DNA of 37,171 nucleotides from Clostridia bacterium (GTDB lineage: Bacteria > Bacillota > Clostridia > UBA1381): NCBI GenBank assembly GCA_017621875.1, contig JAGASE010000023.1, positions 1 to 37,171 on the forward strand, read 5' to 3'. Below, piece after piece: positions 25,174-34,151 of the stretch. The notes beneath the pieces are model-generated. The model was not told the origin of the DNA and did not search any database. It saw only the letters and a program-made list of their open reading frames with translations. The position numbers were made by a program, and so were the translations under genes. Position 1 is the stretch's first letter, and every line of letters begins with the position of its first letter.

Positions 25174-26244
25174 TTAATTTTGCTCTTCGCCCGACATTTT
25201 AGCAGCCTGGTCGGCAGTTATAAGAGCATCGATAAGCTCATCAAGCGAGCCGTTTAAAATTTGCTCCAGCTTATATAGAGTTAAGTTAATTCTGTGGTCG
25301 GTTACGCGGCTTTGCGGGAAATTATATGTGCGGATACGCTCACTGCGGTCACCCGAGCCGATTTGAGATTTACGCTCATCGGCAATCTGAGAATGACGCT
25401 GTGCCTCCATTTCCTCGTAAATACGTGAACGCAGAATTTTCATTGCCTTGTCCTTATTTTTGAACTGCGATTTTTCGTCCTGGCAGGAAACCACAATTCC
25501 TGTAGGAATATGAGTTATACGTACTGCGGAGTCGGTTGTGTTTACGCACTGACCTCCCGGTCCGCCTGCACGGAAAACGTCAATTCTGAGGTCGTTCTGA
25601 TTGATGTCAACCTCAACCTCCTCAACCTCAGGCAGCACTGCAACGGTGGCGGCTGAGGTCTGGATTCTGCCCTGTGACTCGGTTGACGGCACTCTCTGAA
25701 CGCGGTGAACTCCGCTTTCAAACTTGAATTTTGAATACGCACCCTGTCCTGCAACGGAGAAGGTTATTTCCTTGTAGCCGCCGATGTCGGTGGGGTTGGA
25801 GGACAAAATTTCAATACGCCATTGCTTGCTTTCAGCATACATCGTGTACATACGGAAAAGGTCTGCCGCAAAAAGTGCAGCCTCCTCGCCGCCCGTACCG
25901 CCGCGGATTTCAATGATAACGTTTTTGTCGTCATTGGGATCCTTTGGCAGGAGCAGAATTTTAAGCTCGCCGGTAACGGCTTCAAGGGTTTCCTCCGCCT
26001 CGGAAAGCTCCATTTTTGCAAGCTCCTCAAGCTCTTTGTCGCCGCCGGACAGGATTTCCTTACATTCTGCAATGGTAGCCTTGGCGGTCTTGTACTCACG
26101 GTATTTTTCGATAATAGGTGTGAGGTCGGAATTTTCCTTGCAGTATTTGCGAAATTCCTCCTGGTCGCTGATTATATCGGGATCGGAAAGCTTCTGCGTA
26201 ACAAGCTCAAATCGCTCCTCAAGTGTCTCTAATTTGTCGAACAT
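25174..26244 (-). CDS. prfA: Peptide chain release factor 1
   Basis: 356 residues, the normal RF1 length. The stop-codon-reading motif is PST at 186-188 ([15 protein letters not shown]), the P-x-T form of RF1 that reads UAA and UAG. The peptidyl-hydrolase motif is GGQ at 230-232 ([19 protein letters not shown]). RF1 releases finished protein from the ribosome. The ATG at 26244 has AAGGAG at 26251-26256. A short hairpin at 26287-26317 lies upstream; a promoter there is weak at best, so it may be co-transcribed with the isomerase genes. Confidence 0.96.
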   Translation of the reverse strand: MFDKLETLEERFELVTQKLSDPDIISDQEEFRKYCKENSDLTPIIEKYREYKTAKATIAECKEILSGGDKELEELAKMELSEAEETLEAVTGELKILLLPKDPNDDKNVIIEIRGGTGGEEAALFAADLFRMYTMYAESKQWRIEILSSNPTDIGGYKEITFSVAGQGAYSKFKFESGVHRVQRVPSTESQGRIQTSAATVAVLPEVEEVEVDINQNDLRIDVFRAGGPGGQCVNTTDSAVRITHIPTGIVVSCQDEKSQFKNKDKAMKILRSRIYEEMEAQRHSQIADERKSQIGSGDRSERIRTYNFPQSRVTDHRINLTLYKLEQILNGSLDELIDALITADQAAKMSGEEQN

Positions 26245-26327
26245 ACTTATCTCCTTAAATTTTTAAAATACATATCCATAAAGTACAAGCCTTCTCTTAT
26301 TTATGAAGGGAAGGCTTATGCTTAATA

Positions 26328-26804
26328 TTATGCGAGTCTGATTGTTTTAATAATCTGTTTTTCGATAGGTGCATCGCTCAAATCGGTTTTACATTCCGCG
26401 ATTTTGTCAACAGCCTCCATACCCTCTGTAACCTTGCCGAAGGCAGCATACTGACCGTCAAGATGCGGTGCGTCCTGATGCATGATAAAGAACTGGCTTG
26501 ATGCTGAGTCGGGAAACATTGTTCTCGCCATAGAAAGAACGCCGCGAGTGTGCTTTAGGTCATTTTTAAAGCCGTTTGACGCAAATTCACCTTTGATTGT
26601 TGCTGCATCGATATGATTTCCTGCTGCGTCATAGCCGCCGCCCTGAATCATAAAGCCCTTTATAACTCTGTGGAAAATCAGTCCGTCAAAAAAGTTTCCC
26701 TTTATAAGTCTCACAAAATTTTCAACAGTATTGGGAGCGATGTCCGGGTAAAGCTCTGCCTTTATAATGTCACCGCAAAGCATTTCTATTTCAATGTTTA
26801 TCAT
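26328..26804 (-). CDS. Cytoplasmic cyclophilin-type peptidyl-prolyl isomerase
   Basis: 158 residues with no signal peptide, a bare cyclophilin domain. Key stretches are VENFVRLI, FHRVIKGFMIQGGG, GVLSMAR, SASSQFFIM and YAAFGKVTEGMEAVD, including the catalytic arginine of FHRV. It catalyses cis-trans isomerisation at proline bonds during folding. It lies 26 bases downstream of a longer, probably exported paralogue (26831-27463), so the pair looks like a duplication with separate locations. Confidence 0.93.
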   Translation of the reverse strand: MINIEIEMLCGDIIKAELYPDIAPNTVENFVRLIKGNFFDGLIFHRVIKGFMIQGGGYDAAGNHIDAATIKGEFASNGFKNDLKHTRGVLSMARTMFPDSASSQFFIMHQDAPHLDGQYAAFGKVTEGMEAVDKIAECKTDLSDAPIEKQIIKTIRLA

Positions 26805-26830
26805 GTTAATTTCAATCCTTTCGCTGTAGT

Positions 26831-27463
26831 TTACTCAATAATGTCGATTGTCTTGATAACAACCGGCTCTTTCGGAACGTCTGACATATTCTGCTTATAT
26901 ACCTGACCCTCGTATGTCAGCTCGCCCGACAGGGTTGTAGTTTCGCTCTGTGCGATTTCGTCAACTATCTCTATACCTTCAGTAATTTCTCCAAAAGCAG
27001 CATACTCGCCGTCAAGATGAGGAGAGGTTTCGTGCATGATAAAGAACTGGCTTGAGCCGGAATCCGGCACCTGTGTTCTTGCCATAGAAAGCACGCCCTT
27101 TGTATGCTTTAGGTTGTTGGTGACGCCGTTTGATGAAAATTCGCCCTTAATAGGCTCTGCCTCTTTCTGATTAAAGTTACCCTCATAGAAGCTTTCGTCA
27201 TAGCCGCCGCCCTGAATCATAAAGCCGTTAATAACTCTGTGGAAAATCAAGCCGTCGAAGAAGTCGTCTTCAATAAGACCTACAAAGTTTTCCACCGATT
27301 TTGGAGCGACGTTCGGATAAAGGTCGGCCTTCATTTCTCTGCCGTCTGTAAGCACAATTTTGATGTGAACAGGGTCGGATTTGTCAACAGTATCGCCTGC
27401 CGGCTTGCAGCCTGCTCCTGAAAATAATGATAGTGCAAGCATAAAGCTTAAAATGGTTTTCAT
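26831..27463 (-). CDS. Predicted cyclophilin-type isomerase lipoprotein
   Basis: 210 residues from the ATG at 27463, with AGGAG at 27471-27475. A longer frame from 27541 overlaps gyrA and has no good start. The N-terminus MKTILSFMLALSLFSGAGC looks like a lipoprotein signal with C19 as the lipidated residue, although the position before it (GAG) is less usual than L-A-G. The cyclophilin domain follows (FHRVINGFMIQGGG, GSSQFFIMHE, YAAFGEITEGIEIVD), with an insertion near YEGNFNQKEAEP. Likely an extracytoplasmic folding helper on the outer membrane face. The ribosome binding site overlaps the end of gyrA, so it is probably co-transcribed with gyrA. Confidence 0.9.
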   Translation of the reverse strand: MKTILSFMLALSLFSGAGCKPAGDTVDKSDPVHIKIVLTDGREMKADLYPNVAPKSVENFVGLIEDDFFDGLIFHRVINGFMIQGGGYDESFYEGNFNQKEAEPIKGEFSSNGVTNNLKHTKGVLSMARTQVPDSGSSQFFIMHETSPHLDGEYAAFGEITEGIEIVDEIAQSETTTLSGELTYEGQVYKQNMSDVPKEPVVIKTIDIIE

Positions 27464-27473
27464 AATAAATCTC

Positions 27474-29978
27474 CTATTCTGCATCTGTATTTTCACCGCT
27501 TTCTGTAGTTTCTTCTTCCTCAATATGAGGTGTTGCCGCAATGCTTACAGCCTTAACACCGTCTGCAAGTTTCATCACGCGTACTCCTTGAGTTTGTCTG
27601 CCGTAGGTGCTGATTTCGGCTGTGTGCGTTCTTATGATAACGCCGTCCGAGGTAATCATCATAACGTCGTCCTCGTCGGAAACAGAAGCCATACCGATAA
27701 CTGCACCTGTTTTCTCGGTAAGCTTGTAGTTAAATAAGCCCTTGCCGCCTCTTGACTGCACCTTGTATTCGTCAAAAGAGGTTTTCTTTCCGTAGCCGTT
27801 TTCGGTTAAAGTAAGAAGCTGTGATCCTTCGGTAACGGTAACTGCAGCGACAACGTAATCATCGCCTTTTAATCGGATACCGCGGACACCATGTGCCGTT
27901 CTGCCCATAGGACGTGCATCGCTTTCGTGGAAGCGTATTGCCATACCCTTGTGAGTGCCTATCATAATTTCGCTGTTGCCGTTGGTGATTTTTACACTGA
28001 TAAGCTCGTCACCCTCAGCGATATCGATTGCACGAAGACCGCTTGAACGGATTTTTGAATATGCCATAAGGTCAGTTTTCTTGATAGTACCGTCCTTTGT
28101 GATAAAGGTCAAATAATGGTTTTCTTCAAAATCGCTGACAGGAATCATTGCAGTTATCTTTTCGTCCTTTTCAAGAGGAAGAAGGTTTACGATAGCTGTA
28201 CCCTTTGCTTGTCTGCCTGCCTCCGGAATCTGGTATGCCTTTAAGTGATATACAACCCCCCTGTTCGTAAAGAACAATACATGGTTATGCGTTGAGGTAG
28301 TGAACAGGTGCTCAACAAAGTCTTCTTCACGCGTTGTCATGCCCGAAATGCCTCTGCCGCCTCTGTGCTGCGACTTGTAGGTATCAACAGGAACACGCTT
28401 GGTATAGCCTGTGTGAGTGAGCGTAATAACAACGTCCTCCTCCTCGATTAAGTCCTCGTCCTCAAGGTCGATTGCAGACATTGAAATTTCGGTACGTCTT
28501 TCGTCGCCGTATTTTGCCTTTATTTTCAGAAGGTCCTCTTTAACAATTTCAAGCACCTTTTCCTCATGCTCCAAAATATCCCGAAGTGCTGCAATTTTTT
28601 CGACTGTCTGTGCATATTCGGTTTCAATCTTGTCACGCTCCATGCCGGATAAGCGTCCCAACTGCATCTGAACGATTGCGGTTGCCTGAATGTCCGAAAG
28701 CCCGAACTTTTCTGAAAGAGCCAGCTTTGCATCGCTGATTGATGAGGATTTTCTGATAATGCTTATAACCTCGTCAATGTTTTCAACAACGAGCTTGTAG
28801 CCCTCCAAAAGATGCAGACGCTCCTCTGCCTTTGTGAGGTCAAAGGTTGTGCGGCGTTTGATAACGTCCTCCTGGTGGTGAATATATGCGTCAATCATTT
28901 CGCGGAGATTAAGGATTTTCGGCTCCTTGTCAACCAGTGCAAGCATAATTGCACCGAAGGTCTCCTGCATTTGTGTGAATTTGAAAAGATTATTTAAAAC
29001 AACATTTGCATTTGCATCACGCTTTAAGTCGATTATGAAATGCATATTTGCGTCTGATTCGTCGCGAGTTGAGGCGATGCCGTCAATCTTGCCGTCGCGA
29101 ACCAGCTCGTTGATGTATTTTTCAAGCCTTGCCTTGTTTACCTGATACGGAAGCTCGGAAACAACGATACGCTGCTTTCCGTTTGGAAGCTCCTCAATTT
29201 CGGCCTTTGCACGTACGATAATTCTGCCGCGGCCTGTGGTGTACGCCTTGCGTATGCCGCTCTTGCCCATGATAACGCCGCCTGTAGGGAAGTCCGGACC
29301 CTTGATGTAATTCTGCATCAGCTCTTCAATGGTAATCATCGGGTCGTCTATTGTCGCAATGATACCGTCAATGGTTTCGGAGAGATTGTGCGGCGGAATA
29401 TTTGTCGCCATACCAACCGCGATACCTGATGAGCCGTTTACCAAAAGGTTCGGAAAGCGTGAAGGCAAAACGTCAGGCTCTAAGAGCTTGTCGTCGTAGT
29501 TTGGTACAAAATCAACCGTCTGCTTTTCAATATCGGACAGCATTTCGGCTGACAGCTTGGACATTTTTGCCTCAGTGTAACGGTAAGCAGCAGGCGGGTC
29601 TCCGTCGATTGAACCAAAGTTACCCTTACCCTGAACGAGCGGATATCTGAGTGAGAAATCCTGACCCATTCGTACCATTGCATCATAAACCGATGCGTCA
29701 CCATGCGGGTGATATTTACCGAGCACGTCACCGACGGTTGCTGCAGACTTCCTGAAATCTGCTTCGTAGAGCAGTCCCGATTCATACATATCGTATAAAA
29801 TACGTCTGTGAACCGGCTTCATACCGTCACGAACGTCGGGCAATGCACGCGATACAATAACGCTCATCGCATAGTCGATATATGATTTTTTCATTTCTGA
29901 ATTAAGCTCAACGTCTACTATTTTTTGGTTGGCAATAGCCTCCATGTCAAGCTCTTTTTCTTTGAATTTTTTAGCCAC
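27474..29978 (-). CDS. gyrA: DNA gyrase subunit A
   Basis: 834 residues from a GTG at 29978. This start has GGGAGGAAG at 29985-29993, while the ATG at 30023 has no binding site. The product starts [13 protein letters not shown]. The catalytic tyrosine is Y134 (YRYTEAKMS) and the quinolone-region motif is [15 protein letters not shown] (90-104). The C-terminal pinwheel holds the GyrA box QSRGGKG, which marks it as gyrase rather than ParC. With GyrB it introduces negative supercoils. An acidic tail ([15 protein letters not shown]) ends the protein. gyrB is not in the window. Residue 95 is alanine where E. coli has Ser83. Confidence 0.96.
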   Translation of the reverse strand: MAKKFKEKELDMEAIANQKIVDVELNSEMKKSYIDYAMSVIVSRALPDVRDGMKPVHRRILYDMYESGLLYEADFRKSAATVGDVLGKYHPHGDASVYDAMVRMGQDFSLRYPLVQGKGNFGSIDGDPPAAYRYTEAKMSKLSAEMLSDIEKQTVDFVPNYDDKLLEPDVLPSRFPNLLVNGSSGIAVGMATNIPPHNLSETIDGIIATIDDPMITIEELMQNYIKGPDFPTGGVIMGKSGIRKAYTTGRGRIIVRAKAEIEELPNGKQRIVVSELPYQVNKARLEKYINELVRDGKIDGIASTRDESDANMHFIIDLKRDANANVVLNNLFKFTQMQETFGAIMLALVDKEPKILNLREMIDAYIHHQEDVIKRRTTFDLTKAEERLHLLEGYKLVVENIDEVISIIRKSSSISDAKLALSEKFGLSDIQATAIVQMQLGRLSGMERDKIETEYAQTVEKIAALRDILEHEEKVLEIVKEDLLKIKAKYGDERRTEISMSAIDLEDEDLIEEEDVVITLTHTGYTKRVPVDTYKSQHRGGRGISGMTTREEDFVEHLFTTSTHNHVLFFTNRGVVYHLKAYQIPEAGRQAKGTAIVNLLPLEKDEKITAMIPVSDFEENHYLTFITKDGTIKKTDLMAYSKIRSSGLRAIDIAEGDELISVKITNGNSEIMIGTHKGMAIRFHESDARPMGRTAHGVRGIRLKGDDYVVAAVTVTEGSQLLTLTENGYGKKTSFDEYKVQSRGGKGLFNYKLTEKTGAVIGMASVSDEDDVMMITSDGVIIRTHTAEISTYGRQTQGVRVMKLADGVKAVSIAATPHIEEEETTESGENTDAE

Positions 29979-30026
29979 TTTAAACTTCCTCCCAATCGGA
30001 AAAATTAGGTCTGTTTCAACCATTTA

Positions 30027-30055
30027 ATTATATCACAAAATCCAATAAAAAGCAA
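30027..30055 (-). promoter_or_regulatory. Probable gyrA promoter
   Basis: On the minus strand, TTGCTT (30055-30050), a 17-base spacer and perfect TATAAT (30032-30027), about 49 bases upstream of the GTG start. The ATG at 30021-30023 lies inside the expected transcript start zone, which also argues against it as the gyrA start. Confidence 0.6.
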
Positions 30056-30130
30056 GCATTTCCGCTAAATATAACCGATTTTGACAGGATAAAGAAATAT
30101 ATCCGCTTTTATGGGAGAAAAAGCTGCATA

Positions 30131-30161
30131 TCAAAAAAAACGGACGTACATTAGTACGTCC
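30131..30161 (-). terminator. Rho-independent terminator of the methyltransferase gene
   Basis: GGACGTAC (30142-30149) and GTACGTCC (30154-30161) form an 8-bp stem with a 4-base loop. On the minus strand it runs into eight T residues, 13 bases past the stop codon at 30175. Confidence 0.9.
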
Positions 30162-30174
30162 CTAATTGCGGATT

Positions 30175-30918
30175 TTATTTTGCCGCAAACACTATTCTCA
30201 TATCATCCTTTTTCGGCTTGTCAAAGGACAGCGGCGAGTACGCGTCTACCTGCGAAAAGCCTGCCGCAAGGAAAATTCTGCGGATTTCCTCCTCGCAATA
30301 CGCATGCTGCAGATGCCGTTCGCCAAAGCGTTTGTAACCACCGCCCGATTTAACAAAGAAATTCAAATACATATCGCACATTTTTGGCTTTTCATAGAAC
30401 TTGTTTTCCCAGGTATAAAAAATGTCATCTCCGTCGTGGATAAAGGTATTGTCACCGATGAAAGTTTTCAGCTTGTATTCGCTGCTCAAATCAAAAATAA
30501 ATATTCCGTCCGGCTCCAAAAAACAGGTTTTAATCCGCTTTGCAATTTTGTAGAGAGTATTTGGATTCAGAATGTAGTTAAATCCGTCAATCATGCACAA
30601 AAAGGCGTCACAGCTGCCGTAGAGGTCAAGCTGCTTTAAGTCCTGCTGCAAAAACATTATGTCGAGATTTTTTTCTGCCGCCTTTTCACGTGCAATCGAT
30701 AGCATATCAAAGGATTTATCCACACCAATCATATCATAGCCGCGTGCGGAAAGCGGAAGCGTTATATTTCCCGTACCGCAGGCAAGGTCGCAAATAAGCT
30801 TGGGCGATTTGCAATAGCGGTCAAGCATGTTTTCGATATAATCCGCCCATTGTTCATAATTGATGTCGCTGTTCATAAGTGAGTCATAAAGGCGTGCAAA
30901 TTTTGTATAGCTGTTCAT
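30175..30918 (-). CDS. Class I SAM-dependent methyltransferase, substrate unknown
   Basis: 247 residues from the ATG at 30918, with GGTG at 30924-30927; a further upstream frame start at 30960 adds 14 residues without a better site. Motif I is ICDLACGTGNITLPL, followed by GYDMIGVDKSFDMLSIAREKA (the acidic residue that binds the SAM ribose) and FLQQDLKQLD. It resembles the small UbiE/YodH-like methyltransferases common in Firmicutes. Nothing in the neighbourhood suggests the substrate. Monocistronic. Confidence 0.85.
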   Translation of the reverse strand: MNSYTKFARLYDSLMNSDINYEQWADYIENMLDRYCKSPKLICDLACGTGNITLPLSARGYDMIGVDKSFDMLSIAREKAAEKNLDIMFLQQDLKQLDLYGSCDAFLCMIDGFNYILNPNTLYKIAKRIKTCFLEPDGIFIFDLSSEYKLKTFIGDNTFIHDGDDIFYTWENKFYEKPKMCDMYLNFFVKSGGGYKRFGERHLQHAYCEEEIRRIFLAAGFSQVDAYSPLSFDKPKKDDMRIVFAAK

Positions 30919-31037
30919 AATATCACCGATTTTCGTATTTTTGTATAAATATTGTATCATTTTACGTGACGGAAGTAAAGAATAATATTACACAAATTTG
31001 TAAAAATACCAATAAGTGAGTTAATAAGGAGAAAAAT

Positions 31038-31676
31038 ATGCTTGTTTTAGTCATAAGAACATTAATTTTATATCTGGTAGTGGTGGCGTCGGTGCGGATA
31101 ATGGGAAAAAGGCAGATAGGGGAGATGCAGCCGTCCGAGCTGGTGGTTGCGATAATGATTTCCGACCTTGCCTCTGTCCCGATGCAGTCGATAGACATAC
31201 CGATTTTGTCCGGCGTTATTCCGGTGCTTTCACTGCTTGTATGTGAGGTGACAATGTCCTTTATAAGCCTTAAAAGTAAACGCTGCCGAAAATATATTAC
31301 GGGTGAGCCGAGTATTGTGGTCTATAAGGGGCATATCAATGAGGGCGAGCTGGAGAGACTGCGTTTTAATCTGAACGACCTTTTGGAGCAGCTACGGTTG
31401 TCGGGCTGCCCGGACGTATCAAAGGTAGAGGTGGCGGTACTGGAGACAAACGGGCAGCTAAGCGTAATCGAAAAACAAAAGGACGGAATAACCGAACTGC
31501 CGTTTATGCTTATTGCAGACGGAGAGGTGAACGAAAATGAATTAAAGCGTGCGGGAAAGAGCAGAGAATGGCTTGATAAGCAAATTAAAGGACAGGAAAA
31601 AGAGATTTTTTCAGCAATGCTGGACGATAAGGGTAAGCTGCATATTCAAAGGAAGGGGGAGAAGGACAGAAAATGA
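31038..31676 (+). CDS. DUF421 (YetF-type) membrane protein
   Basis: 212 residues. The N-terminal half has three membrane segments (LVLVIRTLILYLVVVASV, SELVVAIMISDLASVP, VIPVLSLLVCEVTMSFI) and the conserved RIMGKRQIGEMQPSELV. The soluble C-terminal domain contains GEPSIVVYKG and VEVAVLETNGQLSVIEK, typical of the YetF/DUF421 family of unknown function, linked to sporulation or envelope proteins in Bacillus. AAGGAG (31026-31031) precedes the ATG. The stop overlaps the next start by 4 bases (ATGA), a pairing with DUF4363 that is common in clostridia. Confidence 0.9.
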   Translation: MLVLVIRTLILYLVVVASVRIMGKRQIGEMQPSELVVAIMISDLASVPMQSIDIPILSGVIPVLSLLVCEVTMSFISLKSKRCRKYITGEPSIVVYKGHINEGELERLRFNLNDLLEQLRLSGCPDVSKVEVAVLETNGQLSVIEKQKDGITELPFMLIADGEVNENELKRAGKSREWLDKQIKGQEKEIFSAMLDDKGKLHIQRKGEKDRK

Positions 31677-32053
31677 AAACATTTTTGATTGCAATGGTAA
31701 TTGCGGCAGTGCTGATAGGCGGCGGAGCGGCATTTAATTTTGGTATTGAGGGGATTTCGGAGCAGATGAGCGTCAGCTGCGGCAGGATTACGGAGTGTGT
31801 TGAGGCAAGGGATTTTGCTTCGGCACAAGAGCACACGCAGGAGCTTGCGGAATATATTGAGGAAAAGAAAATTATATTGGCGTCGGTAATCGAGCATAAG
31901 ACCATTGACGACATCGAGCTTTGTCTGTCAGAGCTTGCAGGCTATACTGAGAGCGAAATGTTCTCAGATTCATTGGTACGCTGCAGAAAATTGGAGCATT
32001 TGATACGTCATCTTCCGGCAAATTACAGTGTAACTCCGCAAAATATTCTTTGA
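31673..32053 (+). CDS. DUF4363 family protein
   Basis: 126 residues. One N-terminal membrane anchor or uncleaved signal (TFLIAMVIAAVLIGGGAAFNFG) is followed by a helical region (EGISEQMSVSCGRITECVEARDFASAQEHTQELAEY...). Small size, topology and coupling to a DUF421 gene fit DUF4363. It probably sits on the outer side of the membrane and may work with the DUF421 protein; the function is not known. Confidence 0.8.
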   Translation: MKTFLIAMVIAAVLIGGGAAFNFGIEGISEQMSVSCGRITECVEARDFASAQEHTQELAEYIEEKKIILASVIEHKTIDDIELCLSELAGYTESEMFSDSLVRCRKLEHLIRHLPANYSVTPQNIL

Positions 32054-32059
32054 AATTAC

Positions 32060-32088
32060 TTGCTTTTATTTCTGTTATATAATATAAT
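32060..32088 (+). promoter_or_regulatory. Promoter of purB
   Basis: TTGCTT (32060-32065), a 17-base spacer and TATAAT (32083-32088) in a TATATAATATAAT run. It starts 7 bases after the DUF4363 stop and 36 bases before the purB ATG. Confidence 0.7.
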
Positions 32089-32123
32089 TATTACAGATAA
32101 TTTTGGAAAAAGGAGACGGGCAG

Positions 32124-33554
32124 ATGAACAACACTTATGAATCACCGCTTAATTCGAGATATGCTTCAAAGGAGATGCAGTATATCTTTTCGCCGGATAA
32201 AAAATTCACAACCTGGAGAAGACTTTGGGTTGCACTTGCGGAGAGTGAAAAGGAGCTGGGACTGAATATAACCGACGAGCAGCTTGATGAGATGAAGCAG
32301 CATATTGACGATATAAATTATGACGTTGCAAGGGAACAGGAGAAGAAGGTACGCCATGACGTAATGAGTCATGTTTATGCATACGGAGTGCAGTGCCCGA
32401 AGGCAAAGCCGATTATACATCTTGGAGCAACAAGCTGTTATGTAGGCGATAATACCGATATAATTATTATGACTGAGGCGATGCGGCTTATACGTAAAAA
32501 ACTGGTAAACGCTATTGCTCAGCTTTCAAAATTCGCCGAGGCGAATAAGGATTTGCCGACGCTTGCATTTACTCATTTTCAGCCGGCACAGCCCACAACG
32601 GTGGGAAAGAGGGCAACGCTTTGGCTGCAGGACCTTTTAATGGATTTGGAGGTTGTTGAAGAACAGCTTTCAAAGGCGAAGCTGTTAGGCTCAAAGGGTA
32701 CGACGGGAACGCAGGCAAGCTTTTTGGAGCTGTTTGACGGCGACCATGAAAAGTGCAAGCTTTTGGATAAGAAGATTGCGGAAAAAATGGGTTATGAGAC
32801 CTGCTTTGCGGTAAGCGGACAGACCTATCCGAGAAAGCTCGATTATCAGATGCTCAGCTGTCTTTCCGGGATTGCCCAGAGTGCTTATAAATTCTCAAAC
32901 GATATCCGTCTGCTGCAGCATTTAAAGCAGATTGAGGAGCCGTTTGAAAAGTCACAGATAGGTTCATCGGCAATGGCGTATAAGCGGAACCCGATGAGGA
33001 CAGAGCGTATAGGCTCGTTGGCAAGATACGTTATAGTGGACGCATTAAATCCTGCAATAACCGCATCAACACAGTGGTTTGAGAGAACGCTTGACGACTC
33101 GGCAAATAAGCGTATAAGCGTGCCGGAGGCATTTTTGGCGGTGGACGCAATTTTGTCGCTTTACATAAACGTGGTGGACGGACTTGTGGTTTATCCGAAG
33201 GTTATTCATCAGCAGTTTATGCGTGAAATTCCGTTTATGGCGACCGAGAACATTATGATGGACGCAGTTAAACGCGGCGGCGACAGACAGGAGCTGCACG
33301 AGAAAATCCGCGTTTATTCTATGGAGGCAGGATGCCGCGTTAAGCAGGAGGGAGAGGAGAATAACCTTCTTGAGCTAATTGCGGAGGACGAAGCGTTCGG
33401 CATGACTATCGGCGAGCTTCGTGAGCTGATGAAGCCGGAAAATTACGTCGGCAGAAGCAGCGAGCAGGTTGTTGATTTTATAAATGATGAGATTAAGCCT
33501 GTGCTTGAAAGATACAGGGACGAGCTGGGCGTGAACGTAGAGATAAGCGTTTGA
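32124..33554 (+). CDS. purB: Adenylosuccinate lyase
   Basis: 476 residues from the ATG at 32124; a TTG at 32103 overlaps the leader, and AAGGAG (32110-32115) serves the ATG. The fumarase/aspartase-superfamily signature is SSAMAYKRNPMR, and earlier motifs are HLGATSCYVGDN and THFQPAQPTTVGKRA. The enzyme acts twice in purine synthesis, releasing fumarate from SAICAR and from adenylosuccinate. No other pur genes flank it; a GMP synthase subunit lies 0.6 kb downstream on the other strand. Own promoter and strong terminator. Confidence 0.96.
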   Translation: MNNTYESPLNSRYASKEMQYIFSPDKKFTTWRRLWVALAESEKELGLNITDEQLDEMKQHIDDINYDVAREQEKKVRHDVMSHVYAYGVQCPKAKPIIHLGATSCYVGDNTDIIIMTEAMRLIRKKLVNAIAQLSKFAEANKDLPTLAFTHFQPAQPTTVGKRATLWLQDLLMDLEVVEEQLSKAKLLGSKGTTGTQASFLELFDGDHEKCKLLDKKIAEKMGYETCFAVSGQTYPRKLDYQMLSCLSGIAQSAYKFSNDIRLLQHLKQIEEPFEKSQIGSSAMAYKRNPMRTERIGSLARYVIVDALNPAITASTQWFERTLDDSANKRISVPEAFLAVDAILSLYINVVDGLVVYPKVIHQQFMREIPFMATENIMMDAVKRGGDRQELHEKIRVYSMEAGCRVKQEGEENNLLELIAEDEAFGMTIGELRELMKPENYVGRSSEQVVDFINDEIKPVLERYRDELGVNVEISV

Positions 33555-33571
33555 GATAAACAAGTCAGATA

Positions 33572-33613
33572 AAATACCACTGAAAACAACAAAGTTTTCA
33601 GTGGTATTTCTTT
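33572..33613 (+). terminator. Terminator of purB
   Basis: A perfect 16-bp stem (arms 33572-33587 and 33594-33609) is followed by CTTTT, 17 bases past the stop codon. It lies between convergent genes and can serve both. Confidence 0.88.
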
Positions 33614-33662
33614 TAGTCAATATTTATTGTCTGTTGATTGCAAAATAGTATCACGCACATTT

Positions 33663-34055
33663 TCATTCTTCTAAGTCTATAACTTTAGTTACAACTTTTT
33701 TGAATTCGCTAATTAAATACTTTACAAATTCTAACCCATTTTCCTTATCTAAATGGTATCTTATTCCATCTAAAACTATCGTATCACTGTCACAAGACAA
33801 CAAATCATCTAAACTAAATCGTGCAATGAAAGAATACTTCTCTATGAAGGGCTGCATATATAATACTCCCTCTCGTGGATATTTAGCACACAAAAATGAC
33901 AATGCCTGTGTCATTGAGAAATAAGGATAATTTCTCATGTGTATACACCAACAAGCTCTGGTGCTACAATTAAATACTTTACATAATATCTGCTCAATTT
34001 CGGTCTCCAAAGCCATTATTTGCATTTCCTGTTCTTTCGACTGTTCGTTACTCAT
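33663..34055 (-). CDS. Hypothetical protein, AT-rich orphan
   Basis: 130 residues I do not recognise. The N-terminus is charged and helical (MSNEQSKEQEMQIMALETEIEQIL); the middle has several cysteines (VFNCSTRACWCIHM) and aromatic residues; the C-terminus is helical (GLEFVKYLISEFKKVV). No signal peptide or membrane segment. A good AAGGAG (34064-34069) lies 8 bases before the ATG, which supports real expression. The codon use is clearly more AT-rich than that of purB and guaA beside it, suggesting recent acquisition. The function is unknown. Confidence 0.65.
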   Translation of the reverse strand: MSNEQSKEQEMQIMALETEIEQILCKVFNCSTRACWCIHMRNYPYFSMTQALSFLCAKYPREGVLYMQPFIEKYSFIARFSLDDLLSCDSDTIVLDGIRYHLDKENGLEFVKYLISEFKKVVTKVIDLEE

Positions 34056-34151
34056 TCCAACATCTCCTTATTCTTAAAATATTTTATGCTCAAAATATTC
34101 TAAATTAATACATTGAAACCCTAAAAACGTCTGATTGTGCGATTTTAAACT

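Noticed and set aside
25784..26266. Long open frames on the plus strand opposite prfA (and similar ones opposite other genes)
   Set aside because: They are antisense shadows of clear coding genes, with no conserved motifs or ribosome binding sites.
26287..26317. Hairpin upstream of prfA as an intrinsic terminator
   Set aside because: An 8-bp stem is present, but neither strand has a T-run after it.
29979..30023. gyrA start at the ATG of 30023
   Set aside because: No ribosome binding site precedes it and it falls next to the -10 box; the GTG at 29978 has an excellent GGGAGGAAG six bases upstream and gives the usual MAKK-like beginning.
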